From Gammaproteobacteria bacterium (GTDB taxonomy: Bacteria; Pseudomonadota; Gammaproteobacteria; Pseudomonadales; Pseudohongiellaceae): a DNA stretch of 64,000 nucleotides. The DNA is taken from the NCBI GenBank assembly GCA_018661465.1, contig JABJIC010000035.1:16489-80488 (forward strand). The letters run 5' to 3'. The number at the start of each line of letters is the position of its first letter. The first letter of the stretch is position 1. Positions 19,546-28,349 of this stretch are shown in pieces. Below the pieces are notes generated by a model. It saw nothing but the letters and a program-made list of their open reading frames with translations, was not told where the DNA came from and did not search any database. The translations under genes were made by a program, and so were the position numbers.

Positions 19546-20040
19546 CTATTTCGAAAGCAAAGTCGCCAGTGCCTTGCTTCGGTTTGACCATTGCTGTTTA
19601 ACCTCGTCAGAAAAATTGGCCAGATCCTTGTCCATCTGCATGGATATTTTAAGTTTGGTTTTCTGGTCAAGCTGTTCGAAATCCACAGTAACTCTATTGG
19701 GGCAGGCCTCTCCATTGCTGGCTTTCCAGCTGAAAATAAGCTGGCGAGGCCGGTCAATTCTTTGGTACGCCCCGCTGTAGGTAATGTCCTTGCCACCTCG
19801 TTGGACCTTATAGGAGAATTCGCCTCGAGGCCTGACTTCATTATGAAGGTCAATTAGGTGTTCGCCCTTATTGCCGGCGGCAAACATCCATTTGCCAACA
19901 AAAGTCGGTATTAACCAGTGGTCATATACTTTTTCGGCAGGCGCAGAAATGGTTCTGCTTACAGAAAGGCTCATTTGTTTGGGTTTTTCAGCTTTTTCCT
20001 GTCCGTCGAGTTCGAACATGGACATTTGATTATTTTGCAT
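19546..20040 (-). CDS. SRPBCC / AHSA1-type domain protein
   Basis: The protein is a small soluble START-fold (SRPBCC) protein of 164 residues. SVSRTISAPAEKVYDHWLIP is the typical first strand and helix, and WSNRSKALATLLSK ends the long C-terminal helix. Such proteins bind hydrophobic ligands or assist other proteins; no specific function can be assigned. Its ATG follows the cytochrome stop codon with a single base between, so it is the third gene of the molybdenum dehydrogenase operon. That position is unusual for this family and suggests a linked role. Confidence 0.85.
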   Translation of the reverse strand: MQNNQMSMFELDGQEKAEKPKQMSLSVSRTISAPAEKVYDHWLIPTFVGKWMFAAGNKGEHLIDLHNEVRPRGEFSYKVQRGGKDITYSGAYQRIDRPRQLIFSWKASNGEACPNRVTVDFEQLDQKTKLKISMQMDKDLANFSDEVKQQWSNRSKALATLLSK

Positions 20041-20041
20041 A

Positions 20042-20425
20042 CTAGTCGTTTGTTGAATATGGATTAGTTGGAAGAAAAGCTTCAGTCAATGAAGGTCGTC
20101 GTGACGCAGTTTTGGGTCCATAATTAAGGGTCAGGTATCCCAGAATAGTATCCTCAAGAGAGGAATCCAATTCTTTCAGCCCTTGGGTGTCTTGCATCCA
20201 TCTAATACGGCTTAGCCAAACTTCTCGGGTTCCAGAGTTCTGGGAAATAAGCTGCGAGCTATGGCATTCAGTACAGGTGCTTTGAACCACTTCCCAGTCC
20301 CCAGTTTTTTCCAAGCTACTCGCTACCGAATTTTCTAAAGAGCAGGAGCTAAGAAACAAGGTGCTGATGCAGGCTATCAACAATAAGAGCATTTTTTTTG
20401 TCTGTAGCTGACTCATACTAGACAA
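20042..20425 (-). CDS. Monohaem c-type cytochrome lipoprotein, partner of the Mo enzyme
   Basis: This exported 127-residue protein has a lipobox (LSSC, Cys28) and one haem motif CTECH at residues 51-55. It probably sits on the outer face of a membrane and takes electrons from the molybdenum enzyme encoded just upstream. The two genes overlap by 8 nt, indicating translational coupling. By position and size it resembles SorB-like sulfite dehydrogenase cytochromes. RIRWMQDTQG supplies a possible axial methionine, although the ligand is not certain. Confidence 0.82.
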   Translation of the reverse strand: MSSMSQLQTKKMLLLLIACISTLFLSSCSLENSVASSLEKTGDWEVVQSTCTECHSSQLISQNSGTREVWLSRIRWMQDTQGLKELDSSLEDTILGYLTLNYGPKTASRRPSLTEAFLPTNPYSTND

Positions 20426-21731
20426 CCTGAACGGCTATGCGGTGACAGGCATTGTTGAGATAGCCTCTAGGGTTCCATCCAGGCACTAACATTGGTTGTG
20501 ATTTGCCTCGAGCGTCCATGGCTCGAGCCCAGACTTCGTAATATCCTGGTTCTGGGAATTGTATCCAGGTTTCCCAGTCCTGCCATGCCAGTCTATTGCT
20601 TGCGCTCTGCAGTGCTGAAGGAATCCAGGTAGCGCCAAAGTCGATAGAGAGAAAGACTCCACTAAGCTGATCATCCCCAGCCCAAGCATGTCCTCTAATA
20701 ATCATGCGTTCACGTAAATCATGGCTCAGACCAGATTGAGGAAAAGTTATTAAAGACTTCACCGGCATAGATTCGATGATCTTCATATCCTCATTGGGAA
20801 CTCTGCTGCCGGGGGCTACACTCTGCTTGGGAACCGAGTAAGAAGGAGCGGCCATTTTTTCGCCATCGTGAAGTTGATCTCGAACCACGATTCTATTCAG
20901 CCATTTGCCGGATACAGAACCTGGCCACCCTGCGCATATCAAACGCAGGGGATAGCCATTCTGCATAGGAATGTCCTCACCATTCATCTGCCAGGCAATC
21001 AGGGTTTCTCTTTCCATTGCCTTGCCAATTGGTACACCTCTGGAGATGGGGTCGCGGTCTGGATCGCCACTGGTATGGGTGTCGGCGCCGTAATAGCCAA
21101 TATATTCAGCATCCGCCTTGAGGCCGCAATAATTTAAAACATCTCTTAGGCGTATGCCTGTAAAGCTGGGGCAGCCGATGGCGCCGGTAGTCCATTGGTT
21201 ACCGCTAGCAGCGGGAGCAAATTCGCTACGGCCATTTCCACCACATTCCAACTGTAACTGTAGGGTGACCTCTTCGAACCGTTGTCGTAATTCCTCTATT
21301 GAGAAGCTGACGGGACGTTCACATGACTCGCCGCCAATCTCCAACAACCAAGTCTCGGGATTTACATTCTCAGGGGGAATTCCGTTGTTTCTAACAAACA
21401 TACGGGAATTTGGGGTGACAGAGTCATCGAGTAAATGAGCGGGGGTTTCGGCGTTAACTGGTCTGTTGTTAAGAACAATCAGTCCGTCTTTTCCTGGGAT
21501 TTGATCTACTGCAGACTCAGCTGCGAAAGCAGCGGGTATAAGTCCCGCAGGCATAAAACGTGAGAAGGGAATAGTCATTCCCAAGGCCGTGCTCATTGCC
21601 ACTAATCCGCTTTTCTTTAGAAAGCCACGACGGCTAAGGGCATGGCTTTGTCTGCCCCAGAGTACACGATCCGCAGCAACAGGATCATCGGCGTAGAGTT
21701 GGTTAATTTCTGGCTTATCAGAATTATTCAC
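20418..21731 (-). CDS. Sulfite oxidase-family molybdenum enzyme (SorA/SoxC-like)
   Basis: This periplasmic molybdopterin oxidoreductase has 437 residues. A twin-arginine signal (SRRGFLKKSG) starts about residue 33 and ends near AAFAAE. The molybdenum-binding cysteine is Cys163 in LECGGNGR. GYPLRLICAGWPGSVSGKW is the typical second half of the cofactor domain, and a C-terminal dimerisation domain follows. Family members oxidise sulfite or related sulfur compounds and give electrons to cytochrome c, which fits the cytochrome gene directly downstream. The true substrate cannot be decided. The N-terminus carries about 30 residues before the twin-arginine motif. Confidence 0.88.
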   Translation of the reverse strand: MNNSDKPEINQLYADDPVAADRVLWGRQSHALSRRGFLKKSGLVAMSTALGMTIPFSRFMPAGLIPAAFAAESAVDQIPGKDGLIVLNNRPVNAETPAHLLDDSVTPNSRMFVRNNGIPPENVNPETWLLEIGGESCERPVSFSIEELRQRFEEVTLQLQLECGGNGRSEFAPAASGNQWTTGAIGCPSFTGIRLRDVLNYCGLKADAEYIGYYGADTHTSGDPDRDPISRGVPIGKAMERETLIAWQMNGEDIPMQNGYPLRLICAGWPGSVSGKWLNRIVVRDQLHDGEKMAAPSYSVPKQSVAPGSRVPNEDMKIIESMPVKSLITFPQSGLSHDLRERMIIRGHAWAGDDQLSGVFLSIDFGATWIPSALQSASNRLAWQDWETWIQFPEPGYYEVWARAMDARGKSQPMLVPGWNPRGYLNNACHRIAVQVV

Positions 21732-21786
21732 TAGAGCTCCCTTTCCTAATTCCTTTTACATTTTTGTTTTTAGTTCTGACTTTCTA

Positions 21787-22803
21787 TTATTGAGAAAGGC
21801 TCTCGTCAAGCCGAGCACCTGCCAACACGCCCGGCAAAGAGTAGTTGCCTTCATGACATGCGTACTCATAGAGTCGGTCGTCGGTAATTTTCATAGGTAT
21901 TTCTGCTGACCAGTCTTGCTGAAATGTATCAGGGTCGCTGATGGTAAAGCTGTAGTTTATTCCTTCGTCGCTAACCCGTGTAAAACGTTCTGTAATTTGA
22001 AAATTTTCAGATGAATTGCGAAAGCTCTGGCTGGGATTAAAGTTGCTGGTCTCTACTACCAGAGTATCTCCTTCCCAATGCCCAAGGGAATCTCCTAGCC
22101 AGCGGTGCTGCGCTGCAGGCAAGGGGTCATCGTCGATTCTGATAATTCGAGCATCATGTACCATTTCCACCAGAATCATTACATAACCTGGTGATTGTAC
22201 GATCTGATAATGGTTGTTATAGAGAATAGGTAGCATCGGGGGTCCACCGCTGGAGCTAAAGGACAACAGGCATCTTTCGGCGAGAGGGCGTGATTCGGGT
22301 CCAGCAAACGGTCCCAGTTGTTCTCGTTGCTGTCGTGCAATGCGAATTCGTTCTTCTGCGGCCGGAGTATAGTCGGGGATGCGTCCATTTGCCGGATCAA
22401 CGATCAGTGAGCTGCGGAATTCACCGTTAAATCTGGCTACCTGAGTGCCATCATCGAACCAGAAGTTGTTGTAGCTGTCCGCTAATTCAATTCTGCCCTT
22501 GCGCGGAGCCTCACGGTCAGGGTCGCTTGGAGCGTCCTGTTCTGCAGAATAATCGGCAACCGTCTTCTCTAGCTCGAAAGCCTCTTCAGGAGTTAAAATC
22601 AATTTATCACCGAATTCTGCAGGGCGCGACAGTGGGGTGATAGTGTTACTCGTCCACATTCCCTGTAAATCAGGAGCGCCATCTACGGTTCTGGGTACCT
22701 GATAGTTGCTGTTCTGGGCAAGAGCAATTCCTGACACAGCCAAACCTGCCAGCATAAGAATTGCTCTGTGAACGATTGTTGGTGTGGGTCGAAATGAATT
22801 CAT
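21787..22803 (-). CDS. Secreted protein of unknown function (PDLQGMW family)
   Basis: I do not recognise a function. The 338-residue product has a signal peptide ending near IALAQ and the phrase DGAPDLQGMWTSNT, which recurs in an uncharacterised family found in Proteobacteria and Acidobacteria. The remainder is mostly beta-rich, with SLGHWEGDTLVVETSNFN as the best conserved block. Two cysteines are present (RCLLSFSS and YACHEGNY). It lies 55 nt upstream of the molybdenum oxidoreductase on the same strand, so a shared transcript is possible. No catalytic motif is visible. Confidence 0.8.
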   Translation of the reverse strand: MNSFRPTPTIVHRAILMLAGLAVSGIALAQNSNYQVPRTVDGAPDLQGMWTSNTITPLSRPAEFGDKLILTPEEAFELEKTVADYSAEQDAPSDPDREAPRKGRIELADSYNNFWFDDGTQVARFNGEFRSSLIVDPANGRIPDYTPAAEERIRIARQQREQLGPFAGPESRPLAERCLLSFSSSGGPPMLPILYNNHYQIVQSPGYVMILVEMVHDARIIRIDDDPLPAAQHRWLGDSLGHWEGDTLVVETSNFNPSQSFRNSSENFQITERFTRVSDEGINYSFTISDPDTFQQDWSAEIPMKITDDRLYEYACHEGNYSLPGVLAGARLDESLSQ

Positions 22804-22958
22804 GATTGATTCTCGCCTTAGTGTATCTCGATTATATGCTTCTGAATTATTAGCAGGGCACGAGTAACTGAGATTAACAAATCTTGGGAACTACTACCAA
22901 GATCTATCTTGTTGTCTGGGCTATTCGTCTCACTTATGGGAAAGTGGAAAGTGGCGAT

Positions 22959-23723
22959 CTAATTGAATGGTTTTTGTAGCTTGAGAAGGAATCGATCTGT
23001 GTTTCGATTAAGACGTGGGTCGAAAATAGCTCGGCTGTGGTCATCGCCAGGAGAACGTAGCAATTCACTGGATTCCACTAAATAACCTGCTTGCTCAGCG
23101 AGGTCTATGGCTTGCTGAGTCTCCATTCGATGCATATCCCGATTATCCCGTCCTGCTATTCCGATGTGATCAGTAATGCCGAGTATCCCGCCTGGTTTTA
23201 GTAATACTCTGATTTGAGTCAGCATCTCAAGAGCTCGCTGAGGATTCGGGTTGTAGTAGTCGTGGAGAGTTTGAGCGACTACAACCATGTCCAGTGAGTT
23301 TTCTGTTAGGCCAATCTCTCTTAGCGGGCGAATAATTTGCTGGACGTTACTCAGCTTTCCTTTCTCAATCTTGGCGTTAAGCACTTCACCCTGAGTAATA
23401 TTCTGCCTGTCTTCTTCGAAACGAAGACCGCGAGGAGTGTTTTGTGCGTAGACAGTACCCTGGTCGCCCACAGCTTTTGACAAGATAAAGGTGTAATAAC
23501 CACCGGCAGCATACAAATCGAGGACGGTCATTCCTTCTTCGAGGCCTAGAAAGTCCAATACCTCAACTGGTTTGCGAGCCTGGTCACGAGCAAAATCTGT
23601 GACCTCTCTGTCTGGGCCTGAAATGGCGCGAAGCAGGGCTTGTTTGTCGATTGCATAGCTAGAGCTAAGTATTAGACAGGTGACTGACAATAGTAACGTT
23701 GATAGGAGTGATCTTTTTTTCAT
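22959..23723 (-). CDS. Exported class I SAM methyltransferase-like protein
   Basis: The product has 254 residues with a signal peptide ending near SSSYA and a Rossmann methyltransferase fold. GMTVLDLYAAGGYYTFILS is motif I with an alanine-glycine variation, and MVVVAQTLHDYYN and LLKPGGILGITDH are motifs IV and V. Exported proteins of this type are common in marine Proteobacteria, and their methyl acceptor is unknown. SAM is not expected in the periplasm, so the protein may be catalytically inactive or bind another ligand. It stands 61 nt downstream of the DUF2214-like gene on the same strand. Confidence 0.8.
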   Translation of the reverse strand: MKKRSLLSTLLLSVTCLILSSSYAIDKQALLRAISGPDREVTDFARDQARKPVEVLDFLGLEEGMTVLDLYAAGGYYTFILSKAVGDQGTVYAQNTPRGLRFEEDRQNITQGEVLNAKIEKGKLSNVQQIIRPLREIGLTENSLDMVVVAQTLHDYYNPNPQRALEMLTQIRVLLKPGGILGITDHIGIAGRDNRDMHRMETQQAIDLAEQAGYLVESSELLRSPGDDHSRAIFDPRLNRNTDRFLLKLQKPFN

Positions 23724-23784
23724 ATTCCTGCGCTCACAGCATGCTCTTCAGAAGTCTTCACAAATCCATAAGTTAACTGTTATA

Positions 23785-24219
23785 TCAGCCTAAGCCGATT
23801 CCGCGAGCCATTAGGGTTGCCAGAATTGGAATAGGAACCAGCAAGATTATCTCTAGTCGGAGTAAAGTAACAATAGCTTTAGGAACTTGTATGACTTCTT
23901 CTTCGGACTTTCTGTTTTTAAAAAAGAAAATCGTTGGATAGAGAGACAGTAAAAATACTACAAGAAAGAGCCCCAACTTGACGTGGAATACAGGGTTTGT
24001 CGAATAGAATTCTGCTGGTTTACCTACCCATAGCCAGAGGACTAGTCCGATAAACAGAACTGCAACAGCACTCAAACCTAGTATGCCATCAACTCTAGCC
24101 AGATTTTTTGCATCCTCGCCTGATATCTCGGGCTTGATTGCCATATTCTGGATTAAAATGGCACCTGCCAGAATGAATATGGCGAGGAAATGAAGGATTC
24201 TAAATAGCTCGTAGCTCAT
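23785..24219 (-). CDS. DUF2214-like small membrane protein
   Basis: This is a 144-residue integral membrane protein with four hydrophobic helices, beginning MSYELFRILHFLAIFILAGA. The pattern of an N-terminal histidine in helix 1 and the segment HVKLGLFLVVFLLSLYP fits the DUF2214 family. No function is established for that family. It lies in a minus-strand run with the glutaredoxin and cysteine synthase genes upstream, separated by 58 nt. Confidence 0.72.
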   Translation of the reverse strand: MSYELFRILHFLAIFILAGAILIQNMAIKPEISGEDAKNLARVDGILGLSAVAVLFIGLVLWLWVGKPAEFYSTNPVFHVKLGLFLVVFLLSLYPTIFFFKNRKSEEEVIQVPKAIVTLLRLEIILLVPIPILATLMARGIGLG

Positions 24220-24277
24220 AGCAGCAATACTACTGGTTTTGTTTCTTTGTGACTCGCCTTAATGCCGTTCCGAGGGC

Positions 24278-24673
24278 TTATTGGGCTACCCAATTCGGTA
24301 AAAACTCGTGACCAAGTACTTTTTTCTTGCGGTCATAGCTGACATCGCAGGCATTCAGCAGCCTTTGTAACTCGCCGCTATCATTAGCCTCTAGTGTTTC
24401 GCTTGCACCACCTAACAAGATGCCGCCAACGAAAAGCTGGGGAATGGTGGGGCTTCCAATTCGATCCAATAGTGCTTTTCGGATATTGGCGCCTTTATCA
24501 TCCTGTTGGTATTCCACCGAATCGAGATCTACCGACACATAGGGAATACTGAGGGATGTAAATAATTTACGAACTGCCCAGCAGAATTCACACCATTCGA
24601 GAGCGAATAACACTACAGGGTTTTCCTCGTCCGCCAGAAATCTCTCAACAGCCTCAGTACCATCACTTGGCAC
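24278..24673 (-). CDS. Glutaredoxin-family protein
   Basis: This is a thioredoxin-fold protein of 131 residues with the dithiol motif CEFC in FALEWCEFCWAVRKLF. The cis-proline segment is SPTIPQLFVGG, followed by LLGGASETLE, typical of glutaredoxins that bind glutathione. The start is GTG, 23 nt after the cysteine synthase stop, so it is very likely in the same operon. A redox role in cysteine and sulfide metabolism is a reasonable inference from position. The C-terminal 20 residues (KKKVLGHEFLPNWVAQ) go beyond the core fold. Confidence 0.85.
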   Translation of the reverse strand: MPSDGTEAVERFLADEENPVVLFALEWCEFCWAVRKLFTSLSIPYVSVDLDSVEYQQDDKGANIRKALLDRIGSPTIPQLFVGGILLGGASETLEANDSGELQRLLNACDVSYDRKKKVLGHEFLPNWVAQ

Positions 24674-24696
24674 ATCAGCTGGTTTTCCCGGCGTAA

Positions 24697-25785
24697 CTAC
24701 TTTTTTTCTGAGTTATCTTCACCTGTTGTTGCTGGCGGTGCATCGAATTGGTAGTTAGGAGTAGAGGTCGAGATCTTCAGCTCTTCGTTATCCATCTCAG
24801 AATCAATATCTTCGAATAGAGGCGTGGTTAGATAACGTTCCCCCGTATCCGGCAACATACAAAGAATATTGCTTCCCGGCTCTGCTTTCTCGGCGATGCT
24901 TAGCGCGCCGGCAAATGTCGCTCCAGCAGTTATTCCTGTGAAAATACCCTCCTGCCGTGCCAGATCCTTTGAGCAGCGAAGCGCATCACCACCGGCAATA
25001 GGTAGCAATATATCGATATGCTTGTGATCGACTGCCTGGTTGAGAAGTCCTGAAATAAAATCAGGAGTCCAGCCTTGCATAGGGTGGGGTCGGAAAGCGG
25101 GGTGGCTTTGTGTTACACCATTAACTTCATCCGGTTGAGCAGTACCACTACCCAATAGTTGGGAATTGTCTGGTTCACAGCAGACAATTTTTGTATCTGG
25201 GCGCTGGGCTTTAAGAACACGAGCCACGCCATTGAGAGTGCCGCCAGTTCCGTAACCGGATACCCAATAGTCCAGGCGTTCTCCATCAAAGTCTCTCAGA
25301 ATTTCTACTGCAGTGGTTTTCTCATGCATGCGGGCATTGGCTTCGTTCTCAAACTGACGGGTAAGAAACCAGCCATGGGCATCAGCAAGCTCCTGCGCTT
25401 TGGATAACATTCCGCTTCCTTTCTGCGCGGCTGGCGTCAGCACAACCTTGGCTCCCAAGAATCGCATTAACTTACGTCGCTCAACGCTGAAGGATTCTGC
25501 CATAACGATGACTAATGGGTATCCCTTCTGTGCACATACCATAGCCAAGCCAATGCCGGTATTACCCGAAGTAGCTTCAACTACGGTCTGTCCAGGCTTT
25601 AAATCGCCACTGGCCTCAGCGTCTTCGATAATTCCCAATGCCAGCCGGTCCTTCACTGAGCCCGCAGGGTTAAAAGCCTCCAGCTTCACATAGAGATTGA
25701 CATGATCTGGAGCCAGCTTGGAGATGCGCACAACCGGGGTATTGCCGATGGTGCCTAGAATATTGTCGAATTTGTTCTTGTCCAT
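24697..25785 (-). CDS. cysK: Cysteine synthase A with acidic C-terminal tail
   Basis: This PLP enzyme makes cysteine from O-acetylserine and sulfide. The 362 residues contain the PLP lysine in NPAGSVKDRLALG, the substrate-binding EATSGNTGIGLAMV, the phosphate-binding GTGGTLNGVARVLK, and the C-terminal CMLPDTGERYLTTPLF. Cysteine synthases normally end soon after that point. Here about 40 more residues follow, rich in Glu, Asp, Ser and Thr and probably disordered. A plain CysM-like activity is less likely because the segments fit CysK. A glutaredoxin gene follows in the same operon. Confidence 0.93.
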   Translation of the reverse strand: MDKNKFDNILGTIGNTPVVRISKLAPDHVNLYVKLEAFNPAGSVKDRLALGIIEDAEASGDLKPGQTVVEATSGNTGIGLAMVCAQKGYPLVIVMAESFSVERRKLMRFLGAKVVLTPAAQKGSGMLSKAQELADAHGWFLTRQFENEANARMHEKTTAVEILRDFDGERLDYWVSGYGTGGTLNGVARVLKAQRPDTKIVCCEPDNSQLLGSGTAQPDEVNGVTQSHPAFRPHPMQGWTPDFISGLLNQAVDHKHIDILLPIAGGDALRCSKDLARQEGIFTGITAGATFAGALSIAEKAEPGSNILCMLPDTGERYLTTPLFEDIDSEMDNEELKISTSTPNYQFDAPPATTGEDNSEKK

Positions 25786-25872
25786 GGTGAGAATCCTTGG
25801 GCTTTATTATGGTTGAGCATTGTAACCACAATTATATTGGGCTGCCAACGAGCTGCTTGAAAGGGTTTTTTT

Positions 25873-25918
25873 CCAGGAATAGAGCTTAACCAGGAATAGA
25901 GCTTAACCAGGAATAGTG
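25873..25918. repeat. 17-nt tandem repeat, about 2.7 copies
   Basis: Two exact copies of CCAGGAATAGAGCTTAA (25873-25889 and 25890-25906) are followed by a third partial copy that changes after CCAGGAATAG. The third copy reaches almost to the stop codon of the Na/phosphate gene. It looks like local replication slippage; no function is evident. Confidence 0.9.
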
Positions 25919-25919
25919 T

Positions 25920-27599
25920 TTAGGTCGCAGGCAGAGTAATTCCGTCGGCGAACTTCAGAATACTGCTTCGAGTGACTATAAGTTCTTGAATCGAGTTGAG
26001 CATGCTCTTGGCCGCATGATGAACTTCGTGATTCAAATTAAGCTGACTGGATATATCCGAGCTGTCTTCCGAATAATGATCACTACTCGCTTGAACCAGG
26101 TTGTTCATGGATAGAAAATGTTTGTTATTTACATTTTGTAATTCGGCCAACTCTTCAATAACGAAGTCATCCGCGTGATCAGCCAGAAGAAGTTCCAATA
26201 ATTTGTGATAGCAATTTTTGTGAAATTGCCGTTGCTGATGATAGAGCTCTATTACTCCTTCCATGCTGCTTCTTTTTAGCTCATCCAGATCTTTGCTGAT
26301 GTCCTTGAGAGTTTTGTTGCTGTACACAATTGCTCTGGATATTTCATTGAATTTATCCAGTGCAAAGGCTTCTTCTTCAGATAGAGGTTGGGACTGGACT
26401 TTTCTGGAGTATCTGAGCACGGCACCTTCTTCGAATTTGAGTTGTTCGTATGCCTTTTCGAAGTTTTTGTAGCTTAGCAATTGCAGTAATTCTTCGTTTG
26501 ACTCCGTAATAATTTTCATTTTTTCGGGGTGTAGGGAAAACAATCGTAGTGAATTACATATTGCCTGTAGTGCCATGAAAGTAGTATTTCTTTGGAGTGC
26601 TACGATGGCCGCGTCAGGAATGCTCGGAGGCACTTTTTCAATCGGGCTAACCGGAGACTGGTCAGACTTTGCGAAGATTTTTTCAATCCAGTTAGAAAAA
26701 GGTGTAAGGAAAGGAACAAATACTATTAGTCCCAAAAGATTCATGATGCTGTGGAATGCAACAAGTCCGTAGAGAGGGTCGCTGATGGAAAGCATCGCAA
26801 GAAGGGATCCGAGAAAAGGAAGTAATAATAGGAAGGCAGTGATATCCACGATGAAGTTGAATGAGCAATGGGCGAAAGCTAATTTCCTCTTTATGGTGTT
26901 ACCGTAGATGCTTCCTAGAATAGTAGTACTGGTGGTGCCGAGGTCTGCGCCTATAACGAGGGCGGCCGCCTCTCCAAGGCCGATGATGCCAGTGTTTAAC
27001 GCGGCCAGAGCCATCATCATGACAGCGGAACTGGATTGAATCAGGAAAGTGATAATTACCCCGAGCAGAAGATAGACCGCCGGATGGTGACCCTGAAACA
27101 GGGAGACGTCCCATCGCTCAGGGATAGCGTCCATGCTTGCCTTCATAATGCTTAGGCCAAAAAGCAGCAGACCAATACCCAGAAATACAATCGCGGTTGA
27201 ATTAAGGCCTGAGTTTTTCCTCATCATTACTATGACGAGAGAAGAGATGCCGAGGATGGGTATGGAGAGGGCTTCCAGGTCAAGCTTGAAACCGATGGTG
27301 GCTACTATCCAGCCAGTCATGGTGGTACCTAGATTTGCGCCGAGTATAACGCCGATGGCATTTACCAGAGGCAGTAGCCCGGCGCTGGCGAATGCAAGGA
27401 CGAGCAAGCTCACCATGGAGCTGCTTTGTAGAAGAGCCGTACTAACGACGCCCAGAGTGATACTGCCGAATGAATGCTTGGTGCTGTTTCTCAACCAAAA
27501 GCGAAGGCGGGCATCGCTAAGGCGTCGAATACCCTTTTCCAGCTGTGACATTCCGAACAGGAAGATACCCAGCCCGAAGATGAAATCTATCTGTGTCAA
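25920..27599 (-). CDS. Na/phosphate cotransporter (NptA/PNaS family)
   Basis: This inner-membrane protein of 559 residues should import inorganic phosphate with sodium. Two inverted repeats each carry a QSSS motif (LLQSSSMVSLLVLAFASAG and LIQSSSAVMMMALAALN) and a GAxLGTT motif (GANLGTTMTGWIVAT, GADLGTTSTTILG). After about residue 320 the protein is a helical PhoU-like cytosolic domain that probably regulates transport. The gene stands alone, with about 170 nt separating it from the divergent macro-domain gene. Confidence 0.93.
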   Translation of the reverse strand: MTQIDFIFGLGIFLFGMSQLEKGIRRLSDARLRFWLRNSTKHSFGSITLGVVSTALLQSSSMVSLLVLAFASAGLLPLVNAIGVILGANLGTTMTGWIVATIGFKLDLEALSIPILGISSLVIVMMRKNSGLNSTAIVFLGIGLLLFGLSIMKASMDAIPERWDVSLFQGHHPAVYLLLGVIITFLIQSSSAVMMMALAALNTGIIGLGEAAALVIGADLGTTSTTILGSIYGNTIKRKLAFAHCSFNFIVDITAFLLLLPFLGSLLAMLSISDPLYGLVAFHSIMNLLGLIVFVPFLTPFSNWIEKIFAKSDQSPVSPIEKVPPSIPDAAIVALQRNTTFMALQAICNSLRLFSLHPEKMKIITESNEELLQLLSYKNFEKAYEQLKFEEGAVLRYSRKVQSQPLSEEEAFALDKFNEISRAIVYSNKTLKDISKDLDELKRSSMEGVIELYHQQRQFHKNCYHKLLELLLADHADDFVIEELAELQNVNNKHFLSMNNLVQASSDHYSEDSSDISSQLNLNHEVHHAAKSMLNSIQELIVTRSSILKFADGITLPAT

Positions 27600-27705
27600 A
27601 GCGCCTGACTCCCGGAAGATCTATGGCTCTAGAGTATGAATAATATCTTTTATGAACCCTTGATGCCGATCAATCTCCACTTTCAGTGGATTGTATAAGA
27701 TGATT

Positions 27706-27740
27706 TTACACTGGGGTCGTTAAGCGTTTCACCGGTGTAA
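27706..27740. promoter_or_regulatory. Inverted repeat upstream of the macro-domain gene
   Basis: Arms TTACACTGG (27706-27714) and CCGGTGTAA (27732-27740) match at 8 of 9 positions and are 17 nt apart. The right arm ends 30 nt before the macro-domain start. It could be an operator. It does not resemble a terminator, as no T-run follows. Confidence 0.3.
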
Positions 27741-27770
27741 CGTTAATTTAATAGCTTAAGGAGACTAGGA

Positions 27771-28256
27771 ATGATTCACGAAGTAGAGGGAGACATTTTA
27801 TTAACTAAGGCGCAGGCTATAGCCCATGGAATAGCCGCTAATGATCCAATGAATCAAGGTTTGGCTTTGTCTCTGCATGAGCAATATCCTGCTATGCATA
27901 AGGATTTTCATCACTGGTGCCACCAGAACCACCCTAAGCCCGGTGAAGCATGGGTCTGGGGCGGGGCGGAAGGTGCGCGAATCGTCAATTTACTTACTCA
28001 AGATGGTGGTTATGGTGGGGGAAACCGGCCTGGAAAAGCCACCGAGTCTATAGTTAATCACTCCTTACGCGCACTCAAGAAGATAATCGCGAAAGAAAAA
28101 TTTACTTCAGTAGCACTGCCTAAACTTGCCACGGGAGTTGGTGGACTCGAATGGAATCAGGTAAAACCTCTTATCAAATCTCAGCTTGGAGATCTTGATA
28201 TTCCAATCTATGTGTACACTGTTTTTCACGCTGGCAAGCAAGCTGTAGAGCCATGA
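27771..28256 (+). CDS. Macro-domain (ADP-ribose binding) protein
   Basis: The product is a soluble 161-residue single macro domain, which binds ADP-ribose and in many cases removes ADP-ribosyl or acetyl groups. EGDILLTKAQAIAHGIAAN is the N-terminal nucleotide-binding segment, and LPKLATGVGGLEW is the diphosphate loop. IVNLLTQDGGY is a further core strand. The segment GYGGGNRPGK is glycine-rich and may extend the active site. An AAGGAG ribosome site precedes the ATG. No toxin or NAD-dependent transferase gene is next to it, so a specific partner is not indicated. Confidence 0.88.
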   Translation: MIHEVEGDILLTKAQAIAHGIAANDPMNQGLALSLHEQYPAMHKDFHHWCHQNHPKPGEAWVWGGAEGARIVNLLTQDGGYGGGNRPGKATESIVNHSLRALKKIIAKEKFTSVALPKLATGVGGLEWNQVKPLIKSQLGDLDIPIYVYTVFHAGKQAVEP

Positions 28257-28262
28257 TGTCAT

Positions 28263-28295
28263 ATAAGTGCCCAATGGAAGCCGTTGGGCGCTTAT
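28263..28295 (+). terminator. Probable rho-independent-like hairpin
   Basis: Arms ATAAGTGCCCAA (28263-28274) and TTGGGCGCTTAT (28284-28295) form a 12-bp stem with one G-T pair. The following run is T-poor, so termination may be inefficient. It sits between the macro-domain gene and the His-rich gene. Confidence 0.6.
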
Positions 28296-28349
28296 CAATT
28301 CACTTATGTTACTGTTAAAATCCAGTGAATGTATTTTTTGGAGAAGCAA

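Noticed and set aside
27133..27639. Plus-strand ORF of 168 codons
   Set aside because: It is antisense to the Na/phosphate transporter and has a shadow-frame composition.
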